This document shows, piece by piece, positions 1-8,332 of a stretch of 39,259 bases of DNA. The notes below the pieces were generated by a model. The model did not search any database and was not told the origin of the DNA. It saw only the letters and a list, made by a program, of their open reading frames with translations. Every line of letters starts with the position of its first letter. Within the stretch, counting starts at the first letter, position 1. A program made the translations under genes and the position numbers. Source of the stretch: JALZCH01 sp036387315 (GTDB taxonomy: Bacteria > Acidobacteriota > Blastocatellia > Pyrinomonadales > Pyrinomonadaceae); the NCBI GenBank assembly GCA_036387315.1, contig DASVTY010000106.1:1-39259 (forward strand), in the 5' to 3' direction.

Positions 1-138
1 ACTAACCGGATTCCAGAGAATAAACAATTAAACTCGGGAAAAAGCAATAAAAAAGCGTTTGATATTGAATTCAATATCAAACGCTTTTTTATTGCTTTTT
101 CCCGAGTTTAATTGTTTATTCTCTGGAATCCGGTTAGT
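1..138. repeat. perfect 138-bp palindrome at the window edge
   Basis: Bases 1-69 are the exact reverse complement of bases 70-138, with the centre in GAATTC and no mismatch. The right arm includes the last codons of the PilX-like gene, so the left arm repeats that coding sequence in inverted form. The central part (49-90) looks like a normal terminator hairpin. The outer 48 bases on each side have no reason to be symmetric. Because the symmetry starts exactly at base 1, a fold-back at a contig end is the likeliest cause. A genuine inverted duplication is the alternative. Confidence 0.95.
49..90 (-). terminator. intrinsic terminator after the pilus operon
   Basis: A stem of 15 bp (55-69 with 70-84) is flanked by six A and six T residues, so it can end transcription from either side. 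It starts 18 bases downstream of the stop codon of the PilX-like gene at 108-110. A second terminator in the window (18533-18582) has the same symmetric build with an AATT-type centre, so this form seems usual in this genome. The caveat is that it sits inside the suspicious edge palindrome. Confidence 0.6.
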
Positions 139-2963
139 TGAAGAACCTGGAAAAACGGAGTTCCGGGCGGCAGGCGTTCGGGCGAGAGGAACGATGTGTC
201 GAACGTCCAGTTTCGATTAGGCGGCGAATAAACCTTGTTGCAGCATTTAAAAGCGCCGTTGTTGTTTCTGGCATTGTACAAATTGATGAGCGAGCCTGAG
301 TAGTTCAGGTAATCGCCACCCCAGTTTTCCAGAAATCGCTTGAAGTTGTGGACGCCGCCTGCCAGACGCGGGTCGCCGCCGCCCTGATTCGGCGTGTTTT
401 CATAACTGCTTTTCGCGTCGCCGGAAATCATTGCGAAACGGATAGTTGTTTCGGTCGCCGGGCGGTTGCCGAGAGCAAACGGGTAACGGAAGCTGCGCGC
501 GTCTTTCCAGTTGTTTGAAAGAATTATTACCGCGTCGCCGATAACAGACGCCGGGACGTGCAAGGAGGTGTCCTGCGGCAGATAATCGTCCGCCGGCGTC
601 GGTGTTCCATAGCTGAGGACTCCGGTCGCGTTGTAATTTCCCTGCACGTAAATCGCGTTTTCCGAAGCGACCGTAAATCCGGTTGTATCGAAAGAATTGG
701 CGATGTAATTGCCGGGCAGGGTTTCACCATTAACGAGGCGAATGGCGCGCCGAAAATAGCTGTGGTCAACGACGGCTGACATATCCGCATCGTCCGTTTC
801 CGAGCACAACGGAGCTTCGCCTTGAGGGTTGGCAGTGGTCTTAAAATCCCTTTCGAGGTCGTTAGCTTTACCATCGAGGTCTTCGCCGGGCTGCTCGGTG
901 TTATCGCACGGACCGTAAATGTCCTCCATATCATACTCGCCGTCAAAATCGCGGTCGCCGCGACGGTCGGAGATGTACAACACCCAGCCGTTTGACTCCG
1001 GCACGTCCGTGGAACGTAAAACGTGACTGGTGTCGCCGTAATATTTAGTTCCGGTCGGCATACCGGAATTGAAATCGCCCCTTAAAAATTTTCTTAAATT
1101 AGCGACGTTGATTTCGACTATGCTCATCACGCCGTTGCGCGTTACTTTGTTCGCCGTGCCGCCCGTCGGGTCAACGTCATCGTTAAAAACCCCCTCGCGT
1201 GTGTCGAACATTTCGATGGGAAATGGCACAATCCATTCATATTTCGTGTTGTTATCAATGTAGGTAAGCTTTTTATGATCTTTATGGTCGGCAAATCCCG
1301 TGTCCAACCCCGGAACGGCATTGGGATTTGGATTCGGAGTCGGAGTCGGGTTCGGCGTTGGTGTCGGTATCGTTTGCTGGTTGGTGATGACAAAGTTATA
1401 AGGCGTAACGTTCCAAGTTCGGTCGCTTAGCCAGTTGCTCGATGAGTTAATGACCTCGCCCGACATCACAAAACGCTGCAACTGAATGATCGAACGAGTG
1501 TCAGTGCCCGAACTGTAATAATTCGAGGGATTTTGAATCTCGAACCTTTTGGTCGTACCTTCAAAAATGCGCGGCGCAGGTTCGGTCACGCCGAGGCTCA
1601 AAATATCTGCCGTAACATCAGCCGTGACCGGCAATTTGGTCGCCTGATCAAACGAAACCAGCTCGACTTTTATCCAAACTTCACGCCCGGGAATACGAAA
1701 TCTCTCGCCGTTTAAACGAGTCGCCTGATAGCCGGTCATCGGTCTGGGTTGATAACCGCGCGCTTCGCCGCTGCCCGGCTCGGAGCCGTCTCCGCTATCG
1801 TCGCCGTCGAGTCTGATTCCGCATATCGTAGTTACGGCGCTGCCGGTGCTTGTGACGCAGCCGGGAAGTTTGGCTTTGCTGTCAGAGAGACTGACGCGGA
1901 TGCCCGCTTTGTTGGCGTAACGGCTTAGTGCAAAAATTTCGTTATCCAAGCCTCCGGTCGGCGTACTGTTAACGGGAACAATCGAAGGCAAAGCGGCTGT
2001 TCCGGTTCCGTTGTTCCACAAATCGCCGATCAACTTGCCGCGTTTAATCAGTTCGATGTAATCCACGTCCGGTCTCGTCAGTTTCATCGGCAGCTTTAAG
2101 TCTTTTTGCAGCGCCATTAAGTTGCCGTCAAACAAACCGTTGGGAATGCTCCAATTCGGATTGCGCGAAACAGCGGGCATATCCGCGTTGTCAAAAAAAA
2201 GATTACCGCCCGTGCCGCCGGTTTTGAGCGCGCTGCCCATATTTGCTTTTAACTGTTGATAAGTGCCGGAGCCGTCTCGTATCCAAACGTTTTCGCCCCA
2301 TTGACTTAAAGCATTTCGCCCGTTGCGTCCGACATCAGTTAATATTTCTCTGTGCGCCGAGACTCTCGATGAAAAATACAATCCGGTTCCGGCGGCGAGA
2401 AACAAATTGCCGTTCGAGTGAACGCGACCACCAAAATCGAAACGCGGTCCGGGGTGGAATTCGAGGTCGTCGTCATAAAAAATACCGAATTGAAAAATCG
2501 GCACGCGGTCGTTGAAAAATGTTCTGTCCAGCTCGACTTCGACGCCGTTCGATTTGTCGGTCGTTATAGTAGTTAATTTCCAGGCGTCGCGCGTCGCGTA
2601 TAAACCTTGCAGAAGTCCGCCCGTAATTACGACTTGTTGCGAGGTTTGGGTTTGAACAACGTCATTTGTAAAATTGTAGCCGGTAAAATTCGGCGGAGCG
2701 GAATTTTTAATATTGGTGATGTCGGTAGAAGCCGGCGAAAGCTGAAAATCGAAAATAGCGTCAAATTGCTGCGTCATATTTTCCAGACTCGCCTCTGCTG
2801 CCGTGAACGTGCGAGTTTCCGAAGTGTCGTTCGAGGTGGCGAGCGTCTCGTTCGTCGTCCGCGAAACCGCCAGGGCGACGAAAACCAACAACAGCGCGAG
2901 GACTAATAACGCAATCACAGTCGCCGAACCGCGTTCGTTTGTTTTCACAATTTTGCCGTTCAT
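108..2963 (-). CDS. very large PilX-like minor pilin / pilus tip protein
   Basis: 951 residues. The frame is open to a TTG at 2990, but the ATG at 2963 is preceded by ACAGGAGAC at good spacing, so that start is used. The N-terminus has a short basic leader, then ERG|SATVI and one hydrophobic helix (about 13-33), the PilX_N pattern of a class III-type prepilin. Position +5 after the Gly is Ile, not Glu, as in PilX/GspK-type subunits that act at the tip. The rest is far longer than normal PilX (about 200 aa): a Pro/Thr/Asn linker near 530-552 and an Asp-rich stretch near 660-710 (DRDFDG, DLDG) that may bind calcium. It is the last gene of the pilus operon, after PilW-like. A role as a large adhesive tip subunit, perhaps doing the job of the absent PilY1, is inference. 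Confidence 0.75.
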   Translation of the reverse strand: MNGKIVKTNERGSATVIALLVLALLLVFVALAVSRTTNETLATSNDTSETRTFTAAEASLENMTQQFDAIFDFQLSPASTDITNIKNSAPPNFTGYNFTNDVVQTQTSQQVVITGGLLQGLYATRDAWKLTTITTDKSNGVEVELDRTFFNDRVPIFQFGIFYDDDLEFHPGPRFDFGGRVHSNGNLFLAAGTGLYFSSRVSAHREILTDVGRNGRNALSQWGENVWIRDGSGTYQQLKANMGSALKTGGTGGNLFFDNADMPAVSRNPNWSIPNGLFDGNLMALQKDLKLPMKLTRPDVDYIELIKRGKLIGDLWNNGTGTAALPSIVPVNSTPTGGLDNEIFALSRYANKAGIRVSLSDSKAKLPGCVTSTGSAVTTICGIRLDGDDSGDGSEPGSGEARGYQPRPMTGYQATRLNGERFRIPGREVWIKVELVSFDQATKLPVTADVTADILSLGVTEPAPRIFEGTTKRFEIQNPSNYYSSGTDTRSIIQLQRFVMSGEVINSSSNWLSDRTWNVTPYNFVITNQQTIPTPTPNPTPTPNPNPNAVPGLDTGFADHKDHKKLTYIDNNTKYEWIVPFPIEMFDTREGVFNDDVDPTGGTANKVTRNGVMSIVEINVANLRKFLRGDFNSGMPTGTKYYGDTSHVLRSTDVPESNGWVLYISDRRGDRDFDGEYDMEDIYGPCDNTEQPGEDLDGKANDLERDFKTTANPQGEAPLCSETDDADMSAVVDHSYFRRAIRLVNGETLPGNYIANSFDTTGFTVASENAIYVQGNYNATGVLSYGTPTPADDYLPQDTSLHVPASVIGDAVIILSNNWKDARSFRYPFALGNRPATETTIRFAMISGDAKSSYENTPNQGGGDPRLAGGVHNFKRFLENWGGDYLNYSGSLINLYNARNNNGAFKCCNKVYSPPNRNWTFDTSFLSPERLPPGTPFFQVLQLTGFQRINN

Positions 2964-3029
2964 TTCTCTTTGTCTCCTGTTTTTCTGCAAAAGCTTCTTT
3001 CGCTTGGTGAGAGATTAAAAATTCCTTGT

Positions 3030-4133
3030 TTATCCGGCGTCGTATTCGAGGTTTCTGGTGCTGAACGTTCCGTCGAGGGTGATGTAAATCGGTTTGCCGG
3101 TCGCTTCGTCAATTCCCTCCTGCGCGGTTAAACTGATTGTCACCTGTCGAATGTCGTTGCGCCTTTCAAATATAGGGTTTGTCCCATAAACAGTCGGATC
3201 GTCGGATGAAATTCCGTTAAAAGTCGTATAGCGAATCTGCAAATCTTTAATTCCGTAAGCAATCGGCTGTTCTTGTATTTGATTGGAGGCGTTGGCTCCG
3301 GTGTTGTTGCCGTAAAGAATTCTGACGAGCGTTCCGTCGGATTTGACTTTGTAAACAACGACAAAAATCCGCTTCAGAGTAACGTTCGGGTAAACCATAC
3401 AATTTGTCGTGATGAGGCTGGTGCAGCGGCGCAGCAAACTGACGGTTTGCGGAGTTGATCCGTTAAGAGCTTGATTGACAGCCAGCGGATCGCCCGGCGC
3501 AAACTTGATTGATTTGTTTGTCGGAATATCCGTCGCCATTACAATTGCCCGCGTCCCGCCTCCGTCCACCAAAAACAGGTCGTGAATGTTCGGAATGGTT
3601 GGCAGAACCGCAGGCGTCCCGACGGCGGGATTACCGGCGCGAGAAATATCCTGGACGGTGGTTACCGTAACGCTATTTCCGGTTGCCGATGCGAGAGTAG
3701 CGTTGTTTAAAAAAATCGGACTGCCGCGGAAGAAATCAACATCCCGGTAAACGAAGCCGATCATGTCGGTCTTGCTGGTTTGCAAATCGCTGGCGTTAAT
3801 TTGATTGCCCGGAATCACCGAAGTCAGCTTATCGCGCTCGGTATCAGTATCGGTTGTGAAGCCGAGCTTGTTGCTGAGAAAATCGTCAGGCAAGCTCGCC
3901 CCGAAGCGCGTGTAGCTCAAGCCGGAGTTGAGCGCGTCGCGCCCGATCAAATGCAGAGCGGCGCGCGCGTTTTTCAATGCGTCGGAGCGGCGCGAAGCGC
4001 GGTTGCGGTCTAATCTGCCGACTTGCAGCAAACCGTAGATGGCTCCGGTGACGATCAGAAAAATTACCATTGAAACCAGCAATTCGATCAGCGAGAAACC
4101 GCTTTCGTTTTTTCTTGAATTCAGCTTTTTCAT
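3030..4133 (-). CDS. PilW-like minor pilin (type IV prepilin)
   Basis: 367 residues. The ATG is preceded by AGGAC, 5 bases upstream. A 12-residue leader ends in Gly, followed by FSLIELLVSM, the prepilin peptidase site with Glu at +5, and a hydrophobic helix to about residue 32. The helix continues into RSDALKNARAALHLIGRDAL, typical of PilW. The remainder is a large globular domain of the expected PilW length. It lies 21 bases after the PilV-like gene and 66 bases before the PilX-like start, so translation in one transcript is likely. Family role: initiation or priming of pilus assembly together with FimT/PilV/PilX. The specific PilW name rests on order and length, not on diagnostic residues. 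Confidence 0.8.
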   Translation of the reverse strand: MKKLNSRKNESGFSLIELLVSMVIFLIVTGAIYGLLQVGRLDRNRASRRSDALKNARAALHLIGRDALNSGLSYTRFGASLPDDFLSNKLGFTTDTDTERDKLTSVIPGNQINASDLQTSKTDMIGFVYRDVDFFRGSPIFLNNATLASATGNSVTVTTVQDISRAGNPAVGTPAVLPTIPNIHDLFLVDGGGTRAIVMATDIPTNKSIKFAPGDPLAVNQALNGSTPQTVSLLRRCTSLITTNCMVYPNVTLKRIFVVVYKVKSDGTLVRILYGNNTGANASNQIQEQPIAYGIKDLQIRYTTFNGISSDDPTVYGTNPIFERRNDIRQVTISLTAQEGIDEATGKPIYITLDGTFSTRNLEYDAG

Positions 4134-4154
4134 TTGTCCTTTTCTTCTCGGTCT

Positions 4155-4730
4155 TTATTCAAATCTGGCAATCATCGTGCTGACTTTTTCTTCGCGCCAA
4201 AGTGTGTTGACACGGTAACGCACCGTAATATCCACCTGACGGCGTAATACTCCGTGAGTCTCGAACGGTCGGTTCGGCGTTGTTAAATCTGTAATTACGA
4301 CTTTGCGCTCAAAGTTGGTGATGATTTGGCTGCTATTAACCGTCCCGTCGTAGTTGCTGCAACCGCCCGTTCCGGCACAGGCGTCATCAGCCGTGCCGAT
4401 TACGCCGTCCAAACCCGGATCGCGGCGAATCGGCGTCCAGCCGGTTAAAAATAATCCCTGATGAACTCCGTTAACCGGATTTGTCCCGACGTTGCCGATT
4501 TGCGACCAGCCTTCCAGAGCGCGCGGGCGGCGCATATCGCGCGCGGTAAAAATTGATTCGAGAGTGGAGTAAGCATACTGTTTGGCGAGCGCTCTTTTGT
4601 CGGTTTCCATCGAACGCATCACGCTCATCGAAATCGCGGCGGTCGCGCCCAAAATTCCGACCATTAAAATCGTGATGGCGATCATCACGTCAATGTATGA
4701 AAACCCGCTCTGGCTGTTGTGCTGTTTCAT
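4155..4730 (-). CDS. PilV-like minor pilin with Asp at position +5
   Basis: 191 residues. The leader MKQHNSQSG is followed by FSYIDVMIAI and a hydrophobic helix to about residue 32, then SMETDKRALAKQYAYSTLES, a pattern usual in PilV. The invariant Glu at +5 of most pilins is Asp here, and the usual Thr/Ser-Leu is Ser-Tyr. Two Cys residues near 75-80 may form a loop disulphide. It sits between the FimT-like gene (19-base gap) and PilW-like (21-base gap). Expected location is the inner membrane, then the pilus initiation complex. The Asp substitution keeps the negative charge, so function is likely retained. Confidence 0.8.
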   Translation of the reverse strand: MKQHNSQSGFSYIDVMIAITILMVGILGATAAISMSVMRSMETDKRALAKQYAYSTLESIFTARDMRRPRALEGWSQIGNVGTNPVNGVHQGLFLTGWTPIRRDPGLDGVIGTADDACAGTGGCSNYDGTVNSSQIITNFERKVVITDLTTPNRPFETHGVLRRQVDITVRYRVNTLWREEKVSTMIARFE

Positions 4731-4749
4731 AACTTGTTTTCCTCGTTGA

Positions 4750-5421
4750 TCAACGGTTTTGCCAACTCGGGCTGGCGACGGCGTGCGTATAGTTCCACAT
4801 TCGAATTGTCCCGCTCGCGCCTAAAACGGTAATGCCGCGCGTCAGCTCGGAGTTTGTCGGGGAAGTTGTTTGCGGTTTCCAGACGTAAATCGTCATTCCG
4901 GTCATCGTCGAACCGGCTCCGACGCTGTTAGTTCCGGCATTTAAAACCAAACCGGTGCTGGTAAAGCGCAATACGGCGACCGAATTGCCCTGAGTCAAAG
5001 GGTGGGAGCTTGGAGCAAAAGTCGGACGCGGAACCGGCAGCGGTTCGCCCGGCTCGGCGGAAATATTTGCCGGTCGCGGTCCGACTGTGGCTTCGTTTGA
5101 ATTAGCCAGTGTAACCTGTTTAATAATTTTGTCGTCGCTGTCTCCGGCTTTGTTTTCGTCAATTATCAAAATCGCGTTTTTGGTGGTGTTGATTTCAACG
5201 CGCATCGTTTGCCGCTCGTTTAAGGCGAGCTGCTTGGCGTCCTGTAAAACGTCAATTATTTGAAGCGCCTGGTCTTCGGCTTTATAAAGCTTTTTGTGTC
5301 CGGCTAGATAGAAAATCGAAACGGTCGCTAAGATAAAGCCGATGACGATCACCATCAGCATTTCAATCAAGCTGAAACCGCTTTGTTTCGTTTTCCGATT
5401 TCGGGTTTTGAGCATTGTCAT
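4750..5421 (-). CDS. FimT/GspH-type pseudopilin
   Basis: 223 residues from the chosen ATG. The reading frame stays open to 5637, but a leader of 13-15 residues (MTMLKTRNRKTKQSG) fits a prepilin, whereas the longer version would put 86 residues before the cleavage site and has no ribosome site. After the Gly comes FSLIEMLMVIVIGF with Glu at +5, then AEDQALQIIDVLQDAKQLALNE, the GspH/FimT signature. The C-terminal half is a beta-rich globular domain ending in a conserved-looking Trp-rich strand. It is the first minor-pilin gene after pilQ. Start uncertain between 5421 and 5415; the shine-dalgarno is weak for both. Confidence 0.75.
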   Translation of the reverse strand: MTMLKTRNRKTKQSGFSLIEMLMVIVIGFILATVSIFYLAGHKKLYKAEDQALQIIDVLQDAKQLALNERQTMRVEINTTKNAILIIDENKAGDSDDKIIKQVTLANSNEATVGPRPANISAEPGEPLPVPRPTFAPSSHPLTQGNSVAVLRFTSTGLVLNAGTNSVGAGSTMTGMTIYVWKPQTTSPTNSELTRGITVLGASGTIRMWNYTHAVASPSWQNR

Positions 5422-5646
5422 TGCGGTGTTTGTTTCATCAGGTTGCGAGCCGCAGAGCATCATCAACATCTTTGGCAATTTGCGTTCCAACATATAATCT
5501 TCAGCATTTATCAGCTTTTTTTGAAAATCGCGGCTCCAACATCTCCCGTCCGAATGTAAAATCGCCCACAATTCGCTCATTCTGACGGATGAGCAACCGC
5601 GGGCGGGCTGAATTTCGAGCAAATTATCGGTAAACATTAAAACAAG

Positions 5647-5709
5647 GGCTGATGGCTAAAGGATAAAGCTAAGGATTAATTCCTTATTTTCATCCTTTAG
5701 CCATCAGCC
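5647..5709 (-). terminator. 18-bp hairpin between pilQ and the minor-pilin genes
   Basis: Bases 5647-5664 (GGCTGATGGCTAAAGGAT) pair perfectly with 5692-5709, with a 27-base loop that itself holds a 5-bp stem. It lies 2 bases after the pilQ stop in the direction of transcription and is followed by CCCTTGTTTTAA, a short U-rich tail. It may end most pilQ transcripts, protect the pilMNOPQ mRNA from 3' decay, or lower expression of the minor pilins. It could also be one copy of a dispersed intergenic repeat; no second copy exists in the window. Confidence 0.6.
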
Positions 5710-5711
5710 GT

Positions 5712-7403
5712 TTAATTCCGGGGCTGCGGTATCGTTGTAGTTGTCGTTTGCTGTTGCGGAACGATTACATTCGGCTGACCCTGCGGCGGCTGAACCTGCG
5801 GGGTTGAAGTGTTTGACGGCGGATTGCCGAGAGGAACGGGTTGGAGAACAGTATTTGAGCGATTTCCGTCCGGGTCAAGGACGCTGTTGGTCGGGTTGCC
5901 GCGAAAATCCGGGCGATAAATGCGCGGCGTGATAAAGAACAGGATTTCAGCCGTATTGCGTTGCGTTTGACGGTTTTTAAACAAATTGCCGAGCAGCGGG
6001 ATGCTAGCCAAACCGGGCGTTCGGCTTCTCGATTCGTTTTCGGAGTCGGTCAAAACGCCTCCGACTACAGTCGTTCCGCCATCCGGTACGAGGACTTCGG
6101 TTTGCATTCGCTGCGTGTCAATTCCCGGTGTTCCGCTCACTCCATTGGAGAGCGCGGCGTTCACGGAATTGTTTTCTGCAACTACGCGGAGAATAACCGT
6201 TCCGGCATCCGTAATTTGCGGCGTCACGGAAAGACGCAACGGAACGGAAACGAAAGTAGTTGTAAAGACCGCCAATTGATCTTCGCCGCCTCCGTTGGGC
6301 TGAATGGTTGTCACCGGGATTTGACTGCCCGATTCGATTTGCGCCGGGCGGTTGTTCAGCGCTGTAACGCGCGGCGTGGCGACGATTCTGGCTTGCCCTT
6401 TTGTTTCCGCCAGATTCAGGGCGGCGGTGATTTGCGCCGTACCGAACGCGCCTGTCGTTAAAACCAGAGTTCCAGTGGGCGGATTGTTAGGCTCTATACC
6501 TGTTTGCCCCGAGATAATACCTCCACGGTCAAACGGATTTCTGACGCTTGCGCCCAATTGCACGCCGATTTCGCGTAAGAAGTTGCGCTGAGCGATAACG
6601 ATGCGGACTTCGATTTCGACTTGCGGCTCCGGCTGATCGAGAAAAGCGACGAGCTGACGAATCGAATCAATATTTCTTCTCACATCCGTGACAATCAGGC
6701 GGTTTCCGCGTCCGTCAACTTCGATTCCGCCGCGCCGCGAAAGTCGGCGTTTGATAATCGGCATAATCCCGGTATCGGCGCCTCCGCCGGTGACATCGCC
6801 GCCGCTGCTGGAGGAAACGCCCTGACTGGTAGCGCCGCCGGTGAAACCGCCGGTGTCGCCGGCAGCTCCGCCTAAAGTGCCGGAGGCACGCGCGTAATTG
6901 AGTTGAATAATCTCGGTGTAAAGCTGTTCGGTATCAAGCCTCGCGTCTTCGATTTGGCGGCGCACTGCGGTTTCGTCAGCCAGCAATTTGGCGTCGGCAA
7001 CGCGCAGAATCGAGCCTTGAACATCAACTCCCAAGCCGTTCGCACGCAAAATGGCGTCAAGCGCAATGTTCCACGGAACGTCGCTCAAATTAACGGTTAC
7101 GGGAACTTGTCCGACCGATTTGTCAATGACGAAGTTCACGCCGTATTGCTCGGTAATGTGATTAAAAATATCTCTAATGTCGGCTTTGACAACGTTCAGA
7201 TTGATCGCTTCGCCGACGAATCCGGGCTGACCGTATTGCTGACCTTGCGGGCTTAGCTGTTGCTGCGTTCGCGGCGGCGGAGTTTGCGACGGTCGCGGGG
7301 CGGTTGTTTGCTGCGCGTGCGCGGCAACCGCGGCAAGGGCAACGACAGCGACGGCAAAAGTCGCGCGATTAATTAAGTTTTTAAGGGATTTGAGCAGACT
7401 CAT
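5712..7403 (-). CDS. pilQ: type IV pilus secretin PilQ
   Basis: 563 residues. The ATG follows GGAGG at 8 bases. A signal peptide ends in AHA (residue 30), followed by a Pro/Gln-rich linker. An STN domain (about 68-120, INLNVVKADIRDIFNHI) comes next, then a secretin_N domain interrupted by a Gly/Ser-rich insert, and the secretin domain with the hallmark VPDGGTTVVGGVL and IPLLGNLF motifs, ending in ITPRIYRPD. The C-terminal tail is Pro/Gln/Thr-rich. It forms the outer-membrane channel for the pilus. It lacks the AMIN peptidoglycan-binding domains of proteobacterial PilQ, which explains its short length. It follows pilP by 77 bases. Confidence 0.95.
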   Translation of the reverse strand: MSLLKSLKNLINRATFAVAVVALAAVAAHAQQTTAPRPSQTPPPRTQQQLSPQGQQYGQPGFVGEAINLNVVKADIRDIFNHITEQYGVNFVIDKSVGQVPVTVNLSDVPWNIALDAILRANGLGVDVQGSILRVADAKLLADETAVRRQIEDARLDTEQLYTEIIQLNYARASGTLGGAAGDTGGFTGGATSQGVSSSSGGDVTGGGADTGIMPIIKRRLSRRGGIEVDGRGNRLIVTDVRRNIDSIRQLVAFLDQPEPQVEIEVRIVIAQRNFLREIGVQLGASVRNPFDRGGIISGQTGIEPNNPPTGTLVLTTGAFGTAQITAALNLAETKGQARIVATPRVTALNNRPAQIESGSQIPVTTIQPNGGGEDQLAVFTTTFVSVPLRLSVTPQITDAGTVILRVVAENNSVNAALSNGVSGTPGIDTQRMQTEVLVPDGGTTVVGGVLTDSENESRSRTPGLASIPLLGNLFKNRQTQRNTAEILFFITPRIYRPDFRGNPTNSVLDPDGNRSNTVLQPVPLGNPPSNTSTPQVQPPQGQPNVIVPQQQTTTTTIPQPRN

Positions 7404-7480
7404 ATTTTACGCCTCCAAAGAAATTGCGGCTTTAGGCTTGGATTTTTTTTATTTTTCAAGTGCGAAAGAGTTTGGTGAAA

Positions 7481-8272
7481 TTATTTCGATTTGCGCGGAC
7501 TCACCTTGCGGACGGGCTTGGTCGCGGGCGGTTTACCGGCAGTCGAGGGATTTTTACCCGCTTCGGCAGATCCGGCTCCGTCCGTTTCCGCGCGCGTTTT
7601 GTTGTCGGCGGTTAAGACGGGTTCTTGATTGTTTGCAGAAGCGGCAACGGCGGGAACCGTGACGGTCGGATTAACTGTGGCGGGCGCGCCTTCCTTGTTT
7701 TCGGCGGTTTCGGTGCGCGGAACGAGCATATCGTTTATCATCGGCACTTTCAGACCTTTATTTTCCGCCACGGTAAACGTTTTACCATCGGTCATTCGGG
7801 TTTCGCGCCGGAAAACAAGGCGATTGTCTTCGATGGCGACGAGATAGCCGTCATAGAATTTTTCGCCGGGATAAATCGTGTAAGAAAGTTTGATCGGCAC
7901 GGCTTCGACCATTGCGGAATATCCGCGCGGCGTTCGGAAAACGCCGGTCACTTCGACTTCGCTGACGGTCAGCACGGCGGTCGGTTTCGGAGCCGGAAGT
8001 CCGAGTTCGGCGGCGCGCATTCTGAGGATTTTGTAGTTTTCAATGCGCTGCTGAATCGGCGGAGCGGCGACAACAGCCGGCGCTGCTTTTTCCGGTTTCT
8101 TGACGGGGCTTCCCGGCGTTTTCGACCCGGCTTTTTTCGGGGCGGCGACTACCGGTTTGCGAAACGGGTCGCGCTCTTGCGCTCCCGCCGGATTTGTCGC
8201 TCCGATTGCCAGCACAACGGCGGCGCAGGCTAGTCCAAAATTTAACGAACGAATGATGGCGATTTTTCTCAT
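7481..8272 (-). CDS. pilP: PilP-like pilus alignment protein
   Basis: 263 residues. An N-terminal signal sequence ends near GAQ (about 31) and is followed by ERDPFRKPV, the conserved start of mature PilP. A Lys/Pro/Ala-rich disordered stretch follows, then a beta domain (about 100-190) with LTVSEVEVTGVF and IYPGEKFYDG, matching the PilP HR-type fold that docks on PilQ. The tail is disordered and basic. PilP normally is a lipoprotein; the Cys in GLAC does not sit in a good lipobox, so this one is more likely cut by signal peptidase I. It is placed between pilO and pilQ as expected. No strong ribosome site is seen. Confidence 0.85.
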   Translation of the reverse strand: MRKIAIIRSLNFGLACAAVVLAIGATNPAGAQERDPFRKPVVAAPKKAGSKTPGSPVKKPEKAAPAVVAAPPIQQRIENYKILRMRAAELGLPAPKPTAVLTVSEVEVTGVFRTPRGYSAMVEAVPIKLSYTIYPGEKFYDGYLVAIEDNRLVFRRETRMTDGKTFTVAENKGLKVPMINDMLVPRTETAENKEGAPATVNPTVTVPAVAASANNQEPVLTADNKTRAETDGAGSAEAGKNPSTAGKPPATKPVRKVSPRKSK

Positions 8273-8332
8273 AACTTTAAATCAATGCGCTGCGGCGCAC
8301 CGGCTGATAATAAATGGGAGAAATTACGGATT

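Noticed and set aside
8190..8272. Possible lipobox in PilP (GLAC)
   Set aside because: The residues before the Cys do not follow the L-[AS]-[GA]-C rule and a normal cleavage site follows further on.
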